A stretch of DNA of 64,000 nt from Advenella kashmirensis WT001. Lineage in GTDB: Bacteria > Pseudomonadota > Gammaproteobacteria > Burkholderiales > Burkholderiaceae_B. Below the pieces are notes generated by a model. It was not told the DNA's origin and did no database searches. It was given only the letters and a program-made list of their open reading frames with translations. Below, piece after piece: positions 1 to 9,126 of this stretch (position 1 is its first letter; every line of letters starts with the position of its first letter). The position numbers and the translations under genes were made by a program. The DNA lies in assembly GCF_000219915.2 (NCBI RefSeq), contig NC_017964.1, positions 3,100,001-3,164,000 on the forward strand, given 5' to 3'.

Positions 1-1
1 T

Positions 2-1126
2 ATACGTAATGGCGAATTTCTCACCCTGCTAGGCGCTTCCGGTTGCGGAAAATCAACCCTGCTCAAACTGCTGGCGGGACTGGAGATGCCGGATACCGGA
101 ACAATCAGAAAGGGCAATACGGATGTATTGACGCAGTCGCCCGGCGAACGAGACTGCGCCATGGTGTTCCAGTCCTACGCGCTCTATCCTCATATGACCG
201 TAGGCGACAATATCTGCACCCCGCTGTATATGCGCACGCTGCATTTTGCGCAACGGCTGCCAGGGGCACGCTGGATCAGCCCGGCAACGCGTCGCAAAAC
301 CGAAGACGCACAAAAACAGGGACGAAAAATTGCCGAGATCCTGGGCATTGCCCATCTGTGGGATCGCAAGCCCGTACAGCTTTCCGGCGGCCAGCGTCAG
401 CGTGTCGCGCTGGCGCGTGCAATGGTGCGACGCCCCTCCCTGTTCCTGTTCGATGAACCGCTCTCGAATCTGGATGCCAGCCTGCGCCAGTCATTGCGCA
501 GCGAAATCCGGCAACTGCACGATGAACTGGGTGTCACCTTCGTCTATGTCACGCATGACCAGCACGAAGCCATGTCCATGTCTGATCGTATCGCCGTGAT
601 GAAAGGCGGGCATATCCTGCAACTGGGCACGCCCCAGGAAATTTATCACAGCCCAAGCCATGCTAATGTTGCCGCCTTTGTGGGGGCACCTCGGATCAAC
701 TTCCTGGCGGTCACGCAAAATGCCACCGGACATGCCTGCCTGCAGGACCAGCCGCTGCATGATTTCTTTCCGAAGCACGCATCACAACTGGCATTTCGTC
801 CGCAACAGGCATCACTGACTGCCTCGAGTAATACGCTGAGCGTCAGGGGCAGAATCACGCTGGTCGAGTTCACCGGGCCTGAATGCATGGTGACCATGCA
901 AACATCGGCCGGTGAATCTGTAGTCGTGGTGCTGGAAACGGCGCCGCACCTGAAAATCGGCGAAGTGTTGCAAGTGCATGTACCACAAGAGGCCTGGCAT
1001 GTGTTTGATGCCCAGGGCACAGTTTGCGCGCAGACAGGCAATGCCTGTCATTGGCAGCCTAGGAGATCGTTATGCGCATCAAGCCACTGCAACTGTCGCT
1101 GCTACTGGGCCCTTGTCTGGTTCTGA
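2..1126 (+). CDS. ugpC: ABC transporter ATPase, UgpC/MalK type (5' end missing)
   Basis: This is the ATP-hydrolysing subunit of a carbohydrate/glycerol-3-phosphate-type ABC importer. The gene begins before the window. Reading from base 2, the Walker A motif GASGCGKST appears within the first 20 residues. The signature LSGGQRQR follows near visible residue 127, then Walker B with LFLFDEPLSNLD, and the H-loop YVTHDQHEAM. A C-terminal TOBE-like regulatory region of about 130 residues follows, as in the MalK/UgpC class. The reading frame runs about 55 bases into the next gene. The tail after VFDAQG is not family-like, and another frame stops at 1060-1062 just before the next ribosome site, so a one-base error near 1015-1020 is possible. 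The downstream permeases, binding protein and phosphodiesterase support a Ugp-like role; substrate is inferred. Confidence 0.9.
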   Translation: MRNGEFLTLLGASGCGKSTLLKLLAGLEMPDTGTIRKGNTDVLTQSPGERDCAMVFQSYALYPHMTVGDNICTPLYMRTLHFAQRLPGARWISPATRRKTEDAQKQGRKIAEILGIAHLWDRKPVQLSGGQRQRVALARAMVRRPSLFLFDEPLSNLDASLRQSLRSEIRQLHDELGVTFVYVTHDQHEAMSMSDRIAVMKGGHILQLGTPQEIYHSPSHANVAAFVGAPRINFLAVTQNATGHACLQDQPLHDFFPKHASQLAFRPQQASLTASSNTLSVRGRITLVEFTGPECMVTMQTSAGESVVVVLETAPHLKIGEVLQVHVPQEAWHVFDAQGTVCAQTGNACHWQPRRSLCASSHCNCRCYWALVWF

Positions 1127-1944
1127 CTGCCTTGCTATTGATCGTACCCCTGTTCATTGTGGCGCTCATGTCTTTAACAGACTGGCAGTTCGGCGCCGGC
1201 ACCTGGAACTGGGTAGGGCTGGGCAACTACGTCGACCTCTGGAATGACCCTACCTTTCGCAAAAGCTTTGCCAATACTGTGTATTACCTGGTCATCGTGT
1301 CGGTGTGCTCCATTGCAATCGGCCTGGGTGTTGCCTTGCTCATCGAATCCCACGAATCCTTGCGCGGGTTTTACCGTACCGCCTTTTTCATGCCGGTTGC
1401 CTCAACACTGATCGCCATGGCTGTGGTATGGCAATTTCTCATGCATCCCACTGTCGGTTTTCTGAACAAAGTGCTGTCATGGTTTGGCATCAGCCCCCAG
1501 AACTGGCTGAACGATTACGACCTGGCCCTGCCGTCGCTGGCTGCCATCGGGATATGGCAAATGGCGGGACTGGCCATGGTCATGTTCCTTGCCGGCCTGA
1601 AAAACATTCCAATGGAACTGCGCCATGCCAGCCTGCTTGACGGCATGCGTCATCCGCTGGATCGCCTGCTGCGCTTGACCTTACCCATGCTGGGACCAAC
1701 CATGCTGTTCGTAGTAACGGTCTGCAGCATTCGATCACTACAAGTTTTCGATACTGTACATGCACTTACTCAGGGCGGGCCGAACAAGTCCACAGAAGTG
1801 CTCCTGCATACGATTTACTCCGAAGGCTTTATTTTTTTCCGCATGGGTTACGCCGCAGCCATCGTGCTGGTGTTCGTCGCCTGCATTTTCATACTTACCT
1901 TAATCCAGCAAATTGGCATGGAAAAACGGACCCATTACCAATGA
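1072..1944 (+). CDS. ugpA: ABC sugar/glycerol-phosphate permease, UgpA/MalF type
   Basis: First membrane subunit of the importer. The 290-residue protein has about six hydrophobic segments, beginning with one near residues 10-35, and a cytoplasmic EAA loop around HASLLDGMRHPLDRLLR that contacts the ATPase. Length fits UgpA (about 295 residues). The start is supported by AGGAG six bases upstream of the ATG at 1072. Its stop codon overlaps the next start by four bases (ATGA), which suggests translational coupling. The gene order here is C-A-E-B, unlike the B-A-E-C order of Escherichia coli. Confidence 0.92.
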   Translation: MRIKPLQLSLLLGPCLVLTALLLIVPLFIVALMSLTDWQFGAGTWNWVGLGNYVDLWNDPTFRKSFANTVYYLVIVSVCSIAIGLGVALLIESHESLRGFYRTAFFMPVASTLIAMAVVWQFLMHPTVGFLNKVLSWFGISPQNWLNDYDLALPSLAAIGIWQMAGLAMVMFLAGLKNIPMELRHASLLDGMRHPLDRLLRLTLPMLGPTMLFVVTVCSIRSLQVFDTVHALTQGGPNKSTEVLLHTIYSEGFIFFRMGYAAAIVLVFVACIFILTLIQQIGMEKRTHYQ

Positions 1945-2783
1945 AAAATCCAATGCACGCTTCGCTTTCCTGGCAAATATTCCGACACGTGGTGTTAATG
2001 GCGGGCGCTGCAGTCTTCCTGCTGCCCTTTGTCTGGATGCTGTCCACCTCCCTGAAACCGGCAGATGAGATTTTCCGTGAAGGATTTCATCTGTTGCCAC
2101 AGCATTGGGCTGCGATCGAAAATTATTCGAAGGCGCTAACCCAGGTGCCCCTGCTTCGCTATCTAGTCAATGGCATCGTGGTCTGTGCCGGCATCCTGGT
2201 TCTGCAGATCATTGTCGCGCTGCCCGCCGCCTATTGTTTTGCCAAGTTGCAGTTCCGGGGCAAGCGCCTGGCCTGGGGACTGGTGATGATGTCGCTGATG
2301 ATTCCGTTTCAGGCGACGGCCATTCCGCTCTACATCCTGCTGTATCACGCAGGATTGCTGGATACGACGGCCGCACTAATCATTCCGTTCATCGCGTCCG
2401 GGTTTGGTATTTTTCTGATGCGCCAGTTTTTTATGGGCGTGCCTAATGACCTTATTCACGCCGCCCGTCTTGACGGCATGAGCGAGTTCGAACTGGTCTG
2501 GCGCATCATGATGCCGGCAGCCATGCCGGCGCTGATCGCATTCTCGATATTCTCGGTGGTGTGGCACTGGAATGATTATTTCTGGCCGCTGCTGGTAATC
2601 AACACCGCTGACTTGGCCACGCCGCCACTAGGAACGATGTTCTTCAAGAACGAGGAAGCCGGAACCGATTTCGGACCGCTGATGGCCGGCACCGTCATCA
2701 TCACGCTGCCCCTACTGCTGTTTTTTCTGTCCGCGCAGAAGCGCTTTATCGAAGGTGTCACCCTCTCGGGTGTCAAAGGTTAA
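1941..2783 (+). CDS. ugpE: ABC sugar/glycerol-phosphate permease, UgpE/MalG type
   Basis: Second membrane subunit. The 280-residue protein has six predicted membrane spans, a long first periplasmic loop (PADEIFREGFHLLP is typical of MalG/UgpE proteins), and the EAA loop IHAARLDGMSEFELVWRI before the last two spans. Length matches UgpE (281 residues in E. coli). It starts inside the ATGA overlap with the preceding permease and ends 12 bases before the binding-protein gene, so the four genes form one transcription unit. Confidence 0.92.
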   Translation: MKNPMHASLSWQIFRHVVLMAGAAVFLLPFVWMLSTSLKPADEIFREGFHLLPQHWAAIENYSKALTQVPLLRYLVNGIVVCAGILVLQIIVALPAAYCFAKLQFRGKRLAWGLVMMSLMIPFQATAIPLYILLYHAGLLDTTAALIIPFIASGFGIFLMRQFFMGVPNDLIHAARLDGMSEFELVWRIMMPAAMPALIAFSIFSVVWHWNDYFWPLLVINTADLATPPLGTMFFKNEEAGTDFGPLMAGTVIITLPLLLFFLSAQKRFIEGVTLSGVKG

Positions 2784-2795
2784 ACAAAGGAATTC

Positions 2796-4058
2796 ATGAT
2801 GCAAACTAAAAATCTGTTGCGCGCCCTGGCGTGCCTGTCCCTGACAAGCAATACGGCCTTTGCCGCAAAAATTGAACTCATTGTCGACTACCCATATCCT
2901 GATGTGTTCAATCAGGTGCATGCTGAAATTGCCAAACGCTTTACCGAAAAGTTTCCCGACTATACTGTCAAGTTCCGCGCGCCTACGCCCGAGTATGAAG
3001 AGGCGACCCAGCAGGCATTGCGCCATGCCGTTACCAAACAACTGGCCGACGTGTCCTACCAGGGCTTAAATCGCCAGCGCGTTTTTGTCGATCGCAATAT
3101 CGCGGTCGAACTCACTCCGTTTATCAATGCCGAAAAAGACTGGGCCAAAAGCGGCTACAGCCCCGCCCTGCTCTCGCTGGGACAGGTCAATGGCAAACAG
3201 GTCGGCATCGGGTTTTCGCTCTCTACCCCCATTGTGTACTACAACATGGATTTGCTGAGCAAAGCCGGCGTCAAAGCAGATGCACTGCCCAAGACCTGGG
3301 ATGAGATCATCGCTATCGCCGACAAGTCACGCAAGGCCAACCCCGGCACCAACGGGCTGCATTACGACTGGGAAATTACCGGCAACTGGCTTTGGCAGGC
3401 CATGGTTTTCTCCAAAGGCGGCACGATGCTGAACGCCGATGAAACCAAGGTGGCGTTCAACGATAAAATCGGCCAGGAATCCATTGCACAGATGGGCCGC
3501 ATGGTCGAAAACGACACCATGCAGAATCTGCGATTCAAGGATGCGACCCAACTGTTCGTGACAGGGAAATTGGCTGTCCTATCATCGTCTACATCGCGCT
3601 TGTCGAGCATTGCAGAGCAAATTGGTGACAAATTCAAGATGGTGACAGGTTATTTCCCAATCTATGGCGAGCAAGGAAAGGTTCCGGCCGGCGGCAACGT
3701 AGCAATGATGTTCACCAAAGACCCGGAGCGCCAAAAGGCAGCCTGGGAATACATTAAATTTGCCACCGGCCCCGAAGGCGCCACGATCATGACGAAAGGT
3801 ACTGGCTACTTCCCTGCCAACACATTGCCTATTGACGATCCGGCAAAACTCAAAGGGTACTACGATGCCAATCCCAACCAATACACCGCTGTCAAGCAGA
3901 TGCCCTGGCTCACCGGCTGGTATGCTTTCCCCGGAGAGAACGGCCTGAAAATCACGGACGTTATTAATGATCGTCTGCAGACTGTATTCGATAAATCGGC
4001 CCAACCGCAGCCAGCCCTGGAAGCCATGGCCCAAGACGTGCAAAACCTTCTCAAGTGA
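2796..4058 (+). CDS. ugpB: ABC transporter substrate-binding protein, UgpB type
   Basis: Periplasmic receptor of the importer, family 1 extracellular solute-binding protein. The 420-residue protein has an N-terminal signal peptide of about 23 residues ending TAFA. The mature part shows the family pattern: an early PDYTVKFRAPTPEYEEATQQ segment, GFSLSTPIVYYNMDLLSKAG, then a late GGNVAMMF and the region around WEYIKFATGP. Length agrees with UgpB (about 438). The ribosome site AAAGGAA precedes the ATG. It lies directly before a phosphodiesterase gene, which favours glycerophosphodiesters or glycerol-3-phosphate as ligand, though binding-site residues alone do not prove it. Confidence 0.9.
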   Translation: MMQTKNLLRALACLSLTSNTAFAAKIELIVDYPYPDVFNQVHAEIAKRFTEKFPDYTVKFRAPTPEYEEATQQALRHAVTKQLADVSYQGLNRQRVFVDRNIAVELTPFINAEKDWAKSGYSPALLSLGQVNGKQVGIGFSLSTPIVYYNMDLLSKAGVKADALPKTWDEIIAIADKSRKANPGTNGLHYDWEITGNWLWQAMVFSKGGTMLNADETKVAFNDKIGQESIAQMGRMVENDTMQNLRFKDATQLFVTGKLAVLSSSTSRLSSIAEQIGDKFKMVTGYFPIYGEQGKVPAGGNVAMMFTKDPERQKAAWEYIKFATGPEGATIMTKGTGYFPANTLPIDDPAKLKGYYDANPNQYTAVKQMPWLTGWYAFPGENGLKITDVINDRLQTVFDKSAQPQPALEAMAQDVQNLLK

Positions 4059-4068
4059 GGTGATAATC

Positions 4069-4885
4069 ATGAAATTTATCCATCTGACTGATACGCATCT
4101 GGTTGCTGATGCCGGTGTTCTATATGGCACCAATCCAAAGCAACGCCTGCAACAAGCCGTAACGCATATGCTCGCGCACCAACCGATGCGCAGGCCGTTG
4201 TGATTACCGGCGACCTCACGCACTATGGGCACGCCCAGGCATACGTCCATTTGCGCGAATGTCTGGCACCATTGACCATGCCGGTGTACCCCATCCTGGG
4301 CAATCACGATAGCCGGCAACAGTTCCGACATCACTTTGCACATATCGATGCCGACGAGAACGGCTTTGTTCAGTATGCCCGTGATTTCGGCCCATACCTT
4401 GCCTTGTTCCTTGATACCAACGAACCGGGCGTACATTGGGGCGTCTATTGCGAAACCCGGGCCAATTGGCTACGCGCACGGCTGGCCGAATCGAGCAAAC
4501 CGGTTCTGTTGTTCATGCACCATCCCTTCTTTCCAATAGGCATTCGCAGTATGGATGCACTTTCACTACTGGACACCGCAGCTTTTTTCGGCGCGATTGA
4601 CGGTTTTGAACACCGCATTCGCCAGGTCTTTTTTGGCCATATCCATCGGCTATATGCGGCACCTTCAGAGGCATGGCTTATTCAACCCTGAGGGGCACCA
4701 ATCATCAGGTGGCACTTGACCTGCATGCTGATAAAAGCTGCATCCATGGCAGTCATGAGCAACCACAATACGGTGTAGTGCTGCTCAATGAGGAACAAGT
4801 CCTGATTCATGCAGAGGATTTCCTGGACAGCGACCGGCGCTATCGCCTGCATGAAATGGCCGACGATACCACCGCGCTCGCCTGA
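4069..4885 (+). CDS. Metallophosphodiesterase, GpdQ/CpdA family (two frameshifts)
   Basis: Class III cyclic-nucleotide or glycerophosphodiester phosphodiesterase with a two-metal centre. Motifs appear in order but in three frames: TDTH at residues 7-10, then GDLTH, GNHD, HHPF, GHIHR and finally STLRGTNHQV, a sequence typical of the family C-terminus. The frame changes near 4183 (in the run before GATGCG) and near 4657. The span is 817 bases, so two missing bases restore about 272 residues, the usual length of 270-275. GAGGTGAT precedes the ATG. Being 10 bases after the UgpB-like gene, it probably hydrolyses the imported diester, as ugpQ does in E. coli with an unrelated enzyme. Sequencing error is more likely than a pseudogene. 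Confidence 0.8.
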
Positions 4886-5234
4886 GCGCCGAGCCGCCTT
4901 GCTGTTGCACGCAAGCTTCAGTAACAGACAGATCTATCTGTAGTTCACATGTGTGTATATACCCCCAGGGTATATACACACAGCTATCCCAGCCAAGACA
5001 GTGGGCGCCAGCCCCGTACATCCGTCCTGAGTGTCCCGACTGGCTCACCTGTTGCCAGTCATGATTGAAACGGTCGGCCTGCTTACGGTAAACACACCAG
5101 GTATGTCCCGCGCTTGCGTATAATACGATCTCCCTTCATATCGTTCATACTTGTTCAGCACCAACTAATAATGACGATTGAAAATCGGTATGTGGTTTTA
5201 CATGTCTGGTTTGACATAAGCCCGTGCCACATCC
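4886..5234. other. Intergenic region, 349 bases
   Basis: No credible coding sequence. It holds the strong hairpin at 4951-4981 and a TATAAT hexamer at 5119-5124, a candidate -10 element for the next gene, without a convincing -35 partner. Confidence 0.6.
4951..4981. repeat. Perfect 14-bp inverted repeat with 3-base loop
   Basis: The arms GTGTGTATATACCC (4951-4964) and GGGTATATACACAC (4968-4981) are exact reverse complements around the loop CCA. No T-run follows on either strand, so it is not a canonical intrinsic terminator. It could end the ugp-like transcript, act as an RNA-stability hairpin, or be a dyad operator. Confidence 0.8.
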
Positions 5235-6407
5235 GTGAACCACAATAACTTCACCAGGAATTTCCCCGTGCTCCATATCATTATGGCGGTCATTGGTCTA
5301 TACGTCAGCGCACGCGGCATCTGGCCGCTTTCGCTTAATCTGACTACCAAAATCGTATTGACTCTAGCCGTCCTTTGCATCGCCGAACATCACCTGATCA
5401 CCCGAACCTGGTTTGGCTCCATGGCCTCACCTGAAGTCCCTGCTGCAGTCTTGATGCTGGTGGGCTGGCTATTTTGCACGTTGCTTCTGCTGGGCTTTTT
5501 CATTCTCATAAAAGATTTGCTGGGAATCGTGACCTATCCTGTATCGGCTGCCACCGGTCGTTTGCTGTTGGCCTCGCCGCGGCTACTGGTCGTCATCACC
5601 ATGATCACCCTTGTGATCGCCGCTGTCGGCGTCTGGAATGCAGTGAAGATCCCGAAAGTAAAAACAATTGAAATTGCGTTGCCCGGCCTGCCCACAGCCT
5701 TTGACGGCTTTCGTATTGTTCAATTAACCGACTTGCATGCCAGCCGCCTGCTGCAGCGGCCCTGGATGGCCGCTGTCGTTGACCGGGCCAATGCGCTGGA
5801 CCCCGACCTGACTGTCATCACTGGTGACATGGTCGATGGCTCACCACAGGCCAGAGCAGATGATGTCAAGCCGCTGCAATCGCTGACGGCCAAATATGGC
5901 GTACTGGCCATTCCGGGAAATCATGAATATTATTCCGGATACCAAAGCTGGCTGTCGGCATTCAACGACCTTGGGCTACGCATGCTTATTAACCAGCACG
6001 TTACCATCACTCACGACAACCAGCAGATTGTGGTGGCCGGTATCACCGACCATGCGGCCGCTCGCTTTGGCCTTCCCGACCCCGACATCGCTGCTGCCCT
6101 GGAGCAGGCGCCCGCCAACCAGACCGTTATCCTGCTGGCTCACCGCCCGATGGGTGCCTCCGCCCATGCACAGGCCGGCGTGTCGCTGCAATTGTCGGGG
6201 CACACGCATGGCGGCCAGATTTTAGGCGCGCACGTGCTCACAAAAATGGCCAATGACGGATTCGTCGATGGCTTATATGATGTCGATGCCATGAAAATGT
6301 ACGTCAGCATGGGAACCGGGCTATGGAATGGGTTTCCCATCCGGCTGGGACGCCCGTCCGAGATCACGCAGATCGTACTGCGAGCCAAAAGCGAAGCTGC
6401 CGAATAA
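5235..6407 (+). CDS. Membrane-anchored metallophosphoesterase, YaeI/YkuE type
   Basis: Calcineurin-like phosphoesterase. About four hydrophobic segments occupy residues 15-150, followed by a catalytic domain from about residue 155. The metal-binding motifs are clear: QLTDLHASR, TGDMVDG, GNHEYY, LAHRP and LSGHTHGGQI. Length (390) fits the YkuE-like class that has membrane segments before the enzyme domain; some members act on UDP-2,3-diacylglucosamine or cell-envelope phosphoesters. The start listed is GTG at 5235, with a weak ribosome site; an in-frame ATG at 5283 is an alternative. It stands alone between two intergenic gaps. Substrate unknown. Confidence 0.85.
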   Translation: MNHNNFTRNFPVLHIIMAVIGLYVSARGIWPLSLNLTTKIVLTLAVLCIAEHHLITRTWFGSMASPEVPAAVLMLVGWLFCTLLLLGFFILIKDLLGIVTYPVSAATGRLLLASPRLLVVITMITLVIAAVGVWNAVKIPKVKTIEIALPGLPTAFDGFRIVQLTDLHASRLLQRPWMAAVVDRANALDPDLTVITGDMVDGSPQARADDVKPLQSLTAKYGVLAIPGNHEYYSGYQSWLSAFNDLGLRMLINQHVTITHDNQQIVVAGITDHAAARFGLPDPDIAAALEQAPANQTVILLAHRPMGASAHAQAGVSLQLSGHTHGGQILGAHVLTKMANDGFVDGLYDVDAMKMYVSMGTGLWNGFPIRLGRPSEITQIVLRAKSEAAE

Positions 6408-6816
6408 TCCGACCAGGTCGGGCATATGCAATACGTGCCTGACCTGACGCAGTTGGCTCCTTTGCCTCATGACCTGACCAAAATCACAGAAATCACTTTT
6501 GTGATTTTCACAAAAAAATTACACAGCCTTGTCATTATTTTTATGGTAAAGTATTTTTCAGCTGGTTGTAAGCTTCTGCATTGTACTTGCACCAGCCACT
6601 ACCGGTAGCTCCATCATTGCCGGTGTAGACAACATCAAGCGACGTCCTGTCCGGCATAGTGCCCCGTCGCCCCGACCACGCCCTTTCTGTCCACATCTTG
6701 GCGGGACAGTATCTGCGGCACCATTCGCAGCACCTTGATATCCAGACGCTACGGCGTATTTGCCACGCAGCATTCAGCTTTGTTTGACATTTTTTGTTTG
6801 ACAGCAAGGGAATCAG
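6408..6816. other. Intergenic region, 409 bases
   Basis: I see no gene in it. Short ORFs on both strands lack ribosome sites and family features. It has an AT-rich stretch around 6480-6560 with a small hairpin (6490-6507), likely part of the terminator or promoter zone between the phosphoesterase and the permease. Confidence 0.5.
6490..6507. repeat. Short hairpin AAATCAC-tttt-GTGATTT
   Basis: The seven-base arms are exact complements with a four-base loop. A second AAATCAC copy lies at 6481-6487, so the site has both a direct and an inverted repeat. It is AT-rich and could be a weak terminator or an operator. Confidence 0.5.
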
Positions 6817-8190
6817 ATGACTGATCACAGCCCGAACCAGGCCAGGCCGCAGCCCCAGCTTTCTGTTTTTGACGCCGTCACTATTGTGGTCGGACTGGTT
6901 GTCGGTATCGGTATCTTCCGCACGCCGTCAATTGTCGCGGCCAATGTCGCCTACGAATGGCTGTTTATTCTGGTCTGGATTGTTGGCGGACTCATCACTC
7001 TTGTGGGTGCGCTATGCTATGCCGAGCTGTCTGCGGCGCACCCTCATGCTGGCGGCGAATACCATTTCCTGTCGCGCGCCTATGGTCGCTCGGTTGCCAT
7101 GATGTTTGGCTGGGCGCGCTGCACCGTAATCCAGACCGGCGCCATCGCGGTAGTTGCGTTCATGCTCGGTGACTACGTGGCGCAAATTGTCCCCTTGGGA
7201 CCCCACGGCCCTTCCATCTATGCAGCGGTCTCGGTAATTGTGCTGACCGGGGTCAATTTTATAGGCACCACTGAAGGCAAGAACCTGCAGATTATCGTCA
7301 CCTTTATCGAAGTGGCAGCGGTCGCCGCCATCATTCTGTTTGGTCTTCTGGGCTCTGGACAGGCGCCGCCCGCAACGCAACCGGCTACCCCGGAAACGGC
7401 TGCACTTGGCATGGCCATGATATTCGTGCTGCTCACCTATGGCGGCTGGAACGAAGCGGCCTATTTGACCGGTGAACTCAAGGACGCGCCACGCAACATT
7501 GCCAAAGTGCTGATGCTGGGCACCCTGATTCTGGTAACGCTTTATGTCCTCACCAATCTGGCGCTGCTCTCTATTCTGGGCCTGGACGGGCTGCGCGCAT
7601 CCAATGCCGTTGCCGCAGATATGATGTACGTGGTCGCTGGCGAACCCGGTCGGGTCGCAGTATCCCTGGCCATTATCGTCGCGGCGATCTCTACCCTGAA
7701 TGCAACCATTTTTACGGGTGCCCGGGTTTTTTATGTCATGGCGCGCGATATGACCATACTCAGGTGGGTGGCGATCTGGGACAGCCGCGGCAAAACCCCG
7801 GCCAACGGCCAGATTCTGCAAGGCGTCATCGCCCTGGCGCTCATCGCCATGGGCGCCATTACCCGAGATGGTTTCAAGGCCATGGTGGACTATACAGCAC
7901 CTGTATTCTGGGCTTTCATGCTGCTGGTCGGCCTATCGCTGTTCGTGCTTCGCTGGCGTCATCCTGAGCGCATCCTGCCCTACAAAGTGCCTTTGTACCC
8001 CATCACGCCCATTCTGTTTTGCCTGACCTGCCTGTACATGTTCTACGCCAGCGTCGCATACACCGGCGTGGCTGCACTGATTGGACTGGCCGTGCTGGCC
8101 GCAGGCGCGCCCATTCTCCTGTTTCGGGTCAGGGATGATCAGGAGCCGGACGGGCCGAAAGCACAAACTGAAATCACCGTTCTGAAGTAA
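6817..8190 (+). CDS. APC-family amino acid/polyamine permease
   Basis: Integral membrane secondary transporter of 457 residues with about twelve hydrophobic spans. The N-terminus shows the superfamily signature: DAVTIVVGLVVGIGIFRTPS is the unwound first helix with the GIG-IF substrate-backbone motif, followed by the GGLITLVGALCYAELSAAHP segment in helix 2-3. The ATG at 6817 follows an AAGGGAATC ribosome site. The next gene begins only 22 bases after the stop and probably shares the transcript. The exact substrate cannot be read from sequence. Confidence 0.88.
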   Translation: MTDHSPNQARPQPQLSVFDAVTIVVGLVVGIGIFRTPSIVAANVAYEWLFILVWIVGGLITLVGALCYAELSAAHPHAGGEYHFLSRAYGRSVAMMFGWARCTVIQTGAIAVVAFMLGDYVAQIVPLGPHGPSIYAAVSVIVLTGVNFIGTTEGKNLQIIVTFIEVAAVAAIILFGLLGSGQAPPATQPATPETAALGMAMIFVLLTYGGWNEAAYLTGELKDAPRNIAKVLMLGTLILVTLYVLTNLALLSILGLDGLRASNAVAADMMYVVAGEPGRVAVSLAIIVAAISTLNATIFTGARVFYVMARDMTILRWVAIWDSRGKTPANGQILQGVIALALIAMGAITRDGFKAMVDYTAPVFWAFMLLVGLSLFVLRWRHPERILPYKVPLYPITPILFCLTCLYMFYASVAYTGVAALIGLAVLAAGAPILLFRVRDDQEPDGPKAQTEITVLK

Positions 8191-8212
8191 TCACCTCAAT
8201 AGGAGAGAATCG

Positions 8213-9061
8213 ATGACTACGCCTGCTAAACCCCTGGTCGCCGCGATACTGTTCACCATGACGGTGAGCTCGCCACTTGCGGCACAAACCGCTCCCGCCG
8301 CTGCCGACAACAACGCGACCACCAAACAATACACGCCGTCTGTCGGGCAACAGGGCAAAGACGTCGTGTGGGTGCCAACCTCACAGGCGCTGGTTGACCG
8401 CATGCTGCAGATGGCCCGGCTGACAGCAGATGACCGGCTGGTTGATTTGGGCTCGGGCGATGGCCGGCTGGTCATTACCGCTGCCAAGCGCGGCGCAATT
8501 TCGCGCGGCATTGAGTTCAACCCAGACCTGGTCGCCATCTCAAAACGGGCTGCACAAACCGAAGGCGTAGCGCAGCGCGCCACTTTCGAACAGGCAGATA
8601 TCTTCGAATCCGATTTTTCAGATGCCACTGTGGTCACGCTTTTCCTGTTACCCAGTCTGAATCTGCGCTTGCGTCCGACCCTGCTGGACATGAAGCCCGG
8701 CACGCGCGTCGTTTCCAATTCATTTGCAATGGAGGCATGGGAGCCGGATGAATCAGTCGAAGTCAAAGAGAACTGCACCAATTACTGCCATGCCTATAAA
8801 TGGATCGTTCCGGCCAAGGTGGCCGGCACCTGGAAAATCGGCGAGCGTGAGCTTCAATTGAAGCAGACATTCCAGATGCTGGACGGAACACTGAGCGACG
8901 GTGCCAACCAGCGGCGCATCAGCAACGCACGCCTGAACGGAGCGCACATTACCTTTTCCGTGGACGGGCAAACATACTCTGGCAAAGTGGAGAATAAACA
9001 AATGCGCGGAACCATAGACGGCAAAGCAGATTGGACAGCGCGACTGGTATCTATGCAATAG
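8213..9061 (+). CDS. Predicted exported SAM-dependent methyltransferase
   Basis: The 282-residue protein has a hydrophobic N-terminus ending SSPLAAQ, which looks like a cleavable signal peptide of about 24 residues. A class I methyltransferase fold follows: motif I LVDLGSGDGR at residues 76-85, the acidic strand-2 end GIEFNP, then a TLFLLPSLNLRL segment. This pattern resembles the FAM173/ATPSCKMT-like group. The C-terminal 80 residues are beta-rich (TFQMLDGTLSDG onward) and form an extra domain. The start has AGGAGAG upstream. An S-adenosylmethionine enzyme outside the cytoplasm would lack its cofactor, so either the N-terminus is a membrane anchor, not an export signal, or the domain has another role. 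Confidence 0.8.
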   Translation: MTTPAKPLVAAILFTMTVSSPLAAQTAPAAADNNATTKQYTPSVGQQGKDVVWVPTSQALVDRMLQMARLTADDRLVDLGSGDGRLVITAAKRGAISRGIEFNPDLVAISKRAAQTEGVAQRATFEQADIFESDFSDATVVTLFLLPSLNLRLRPTLLDMKPGTRVVSNSFAMEAWEPDESVEVKENCTNYCHAYKWIVPAKVAGTWKIGERELQLKQTFQMLDGTLSDGANQRRISNARLNGAHITFSVDGQTYSGKVENKQMRGTIDGKADWTARLVSMQ

Positions 9062-9126
9062 ATGTGATACGTGCTGGTATAAGCGGCCTGCATCTGTCCC
9101 ACCACTCAGTGCAGGCCGCCTCCTGA

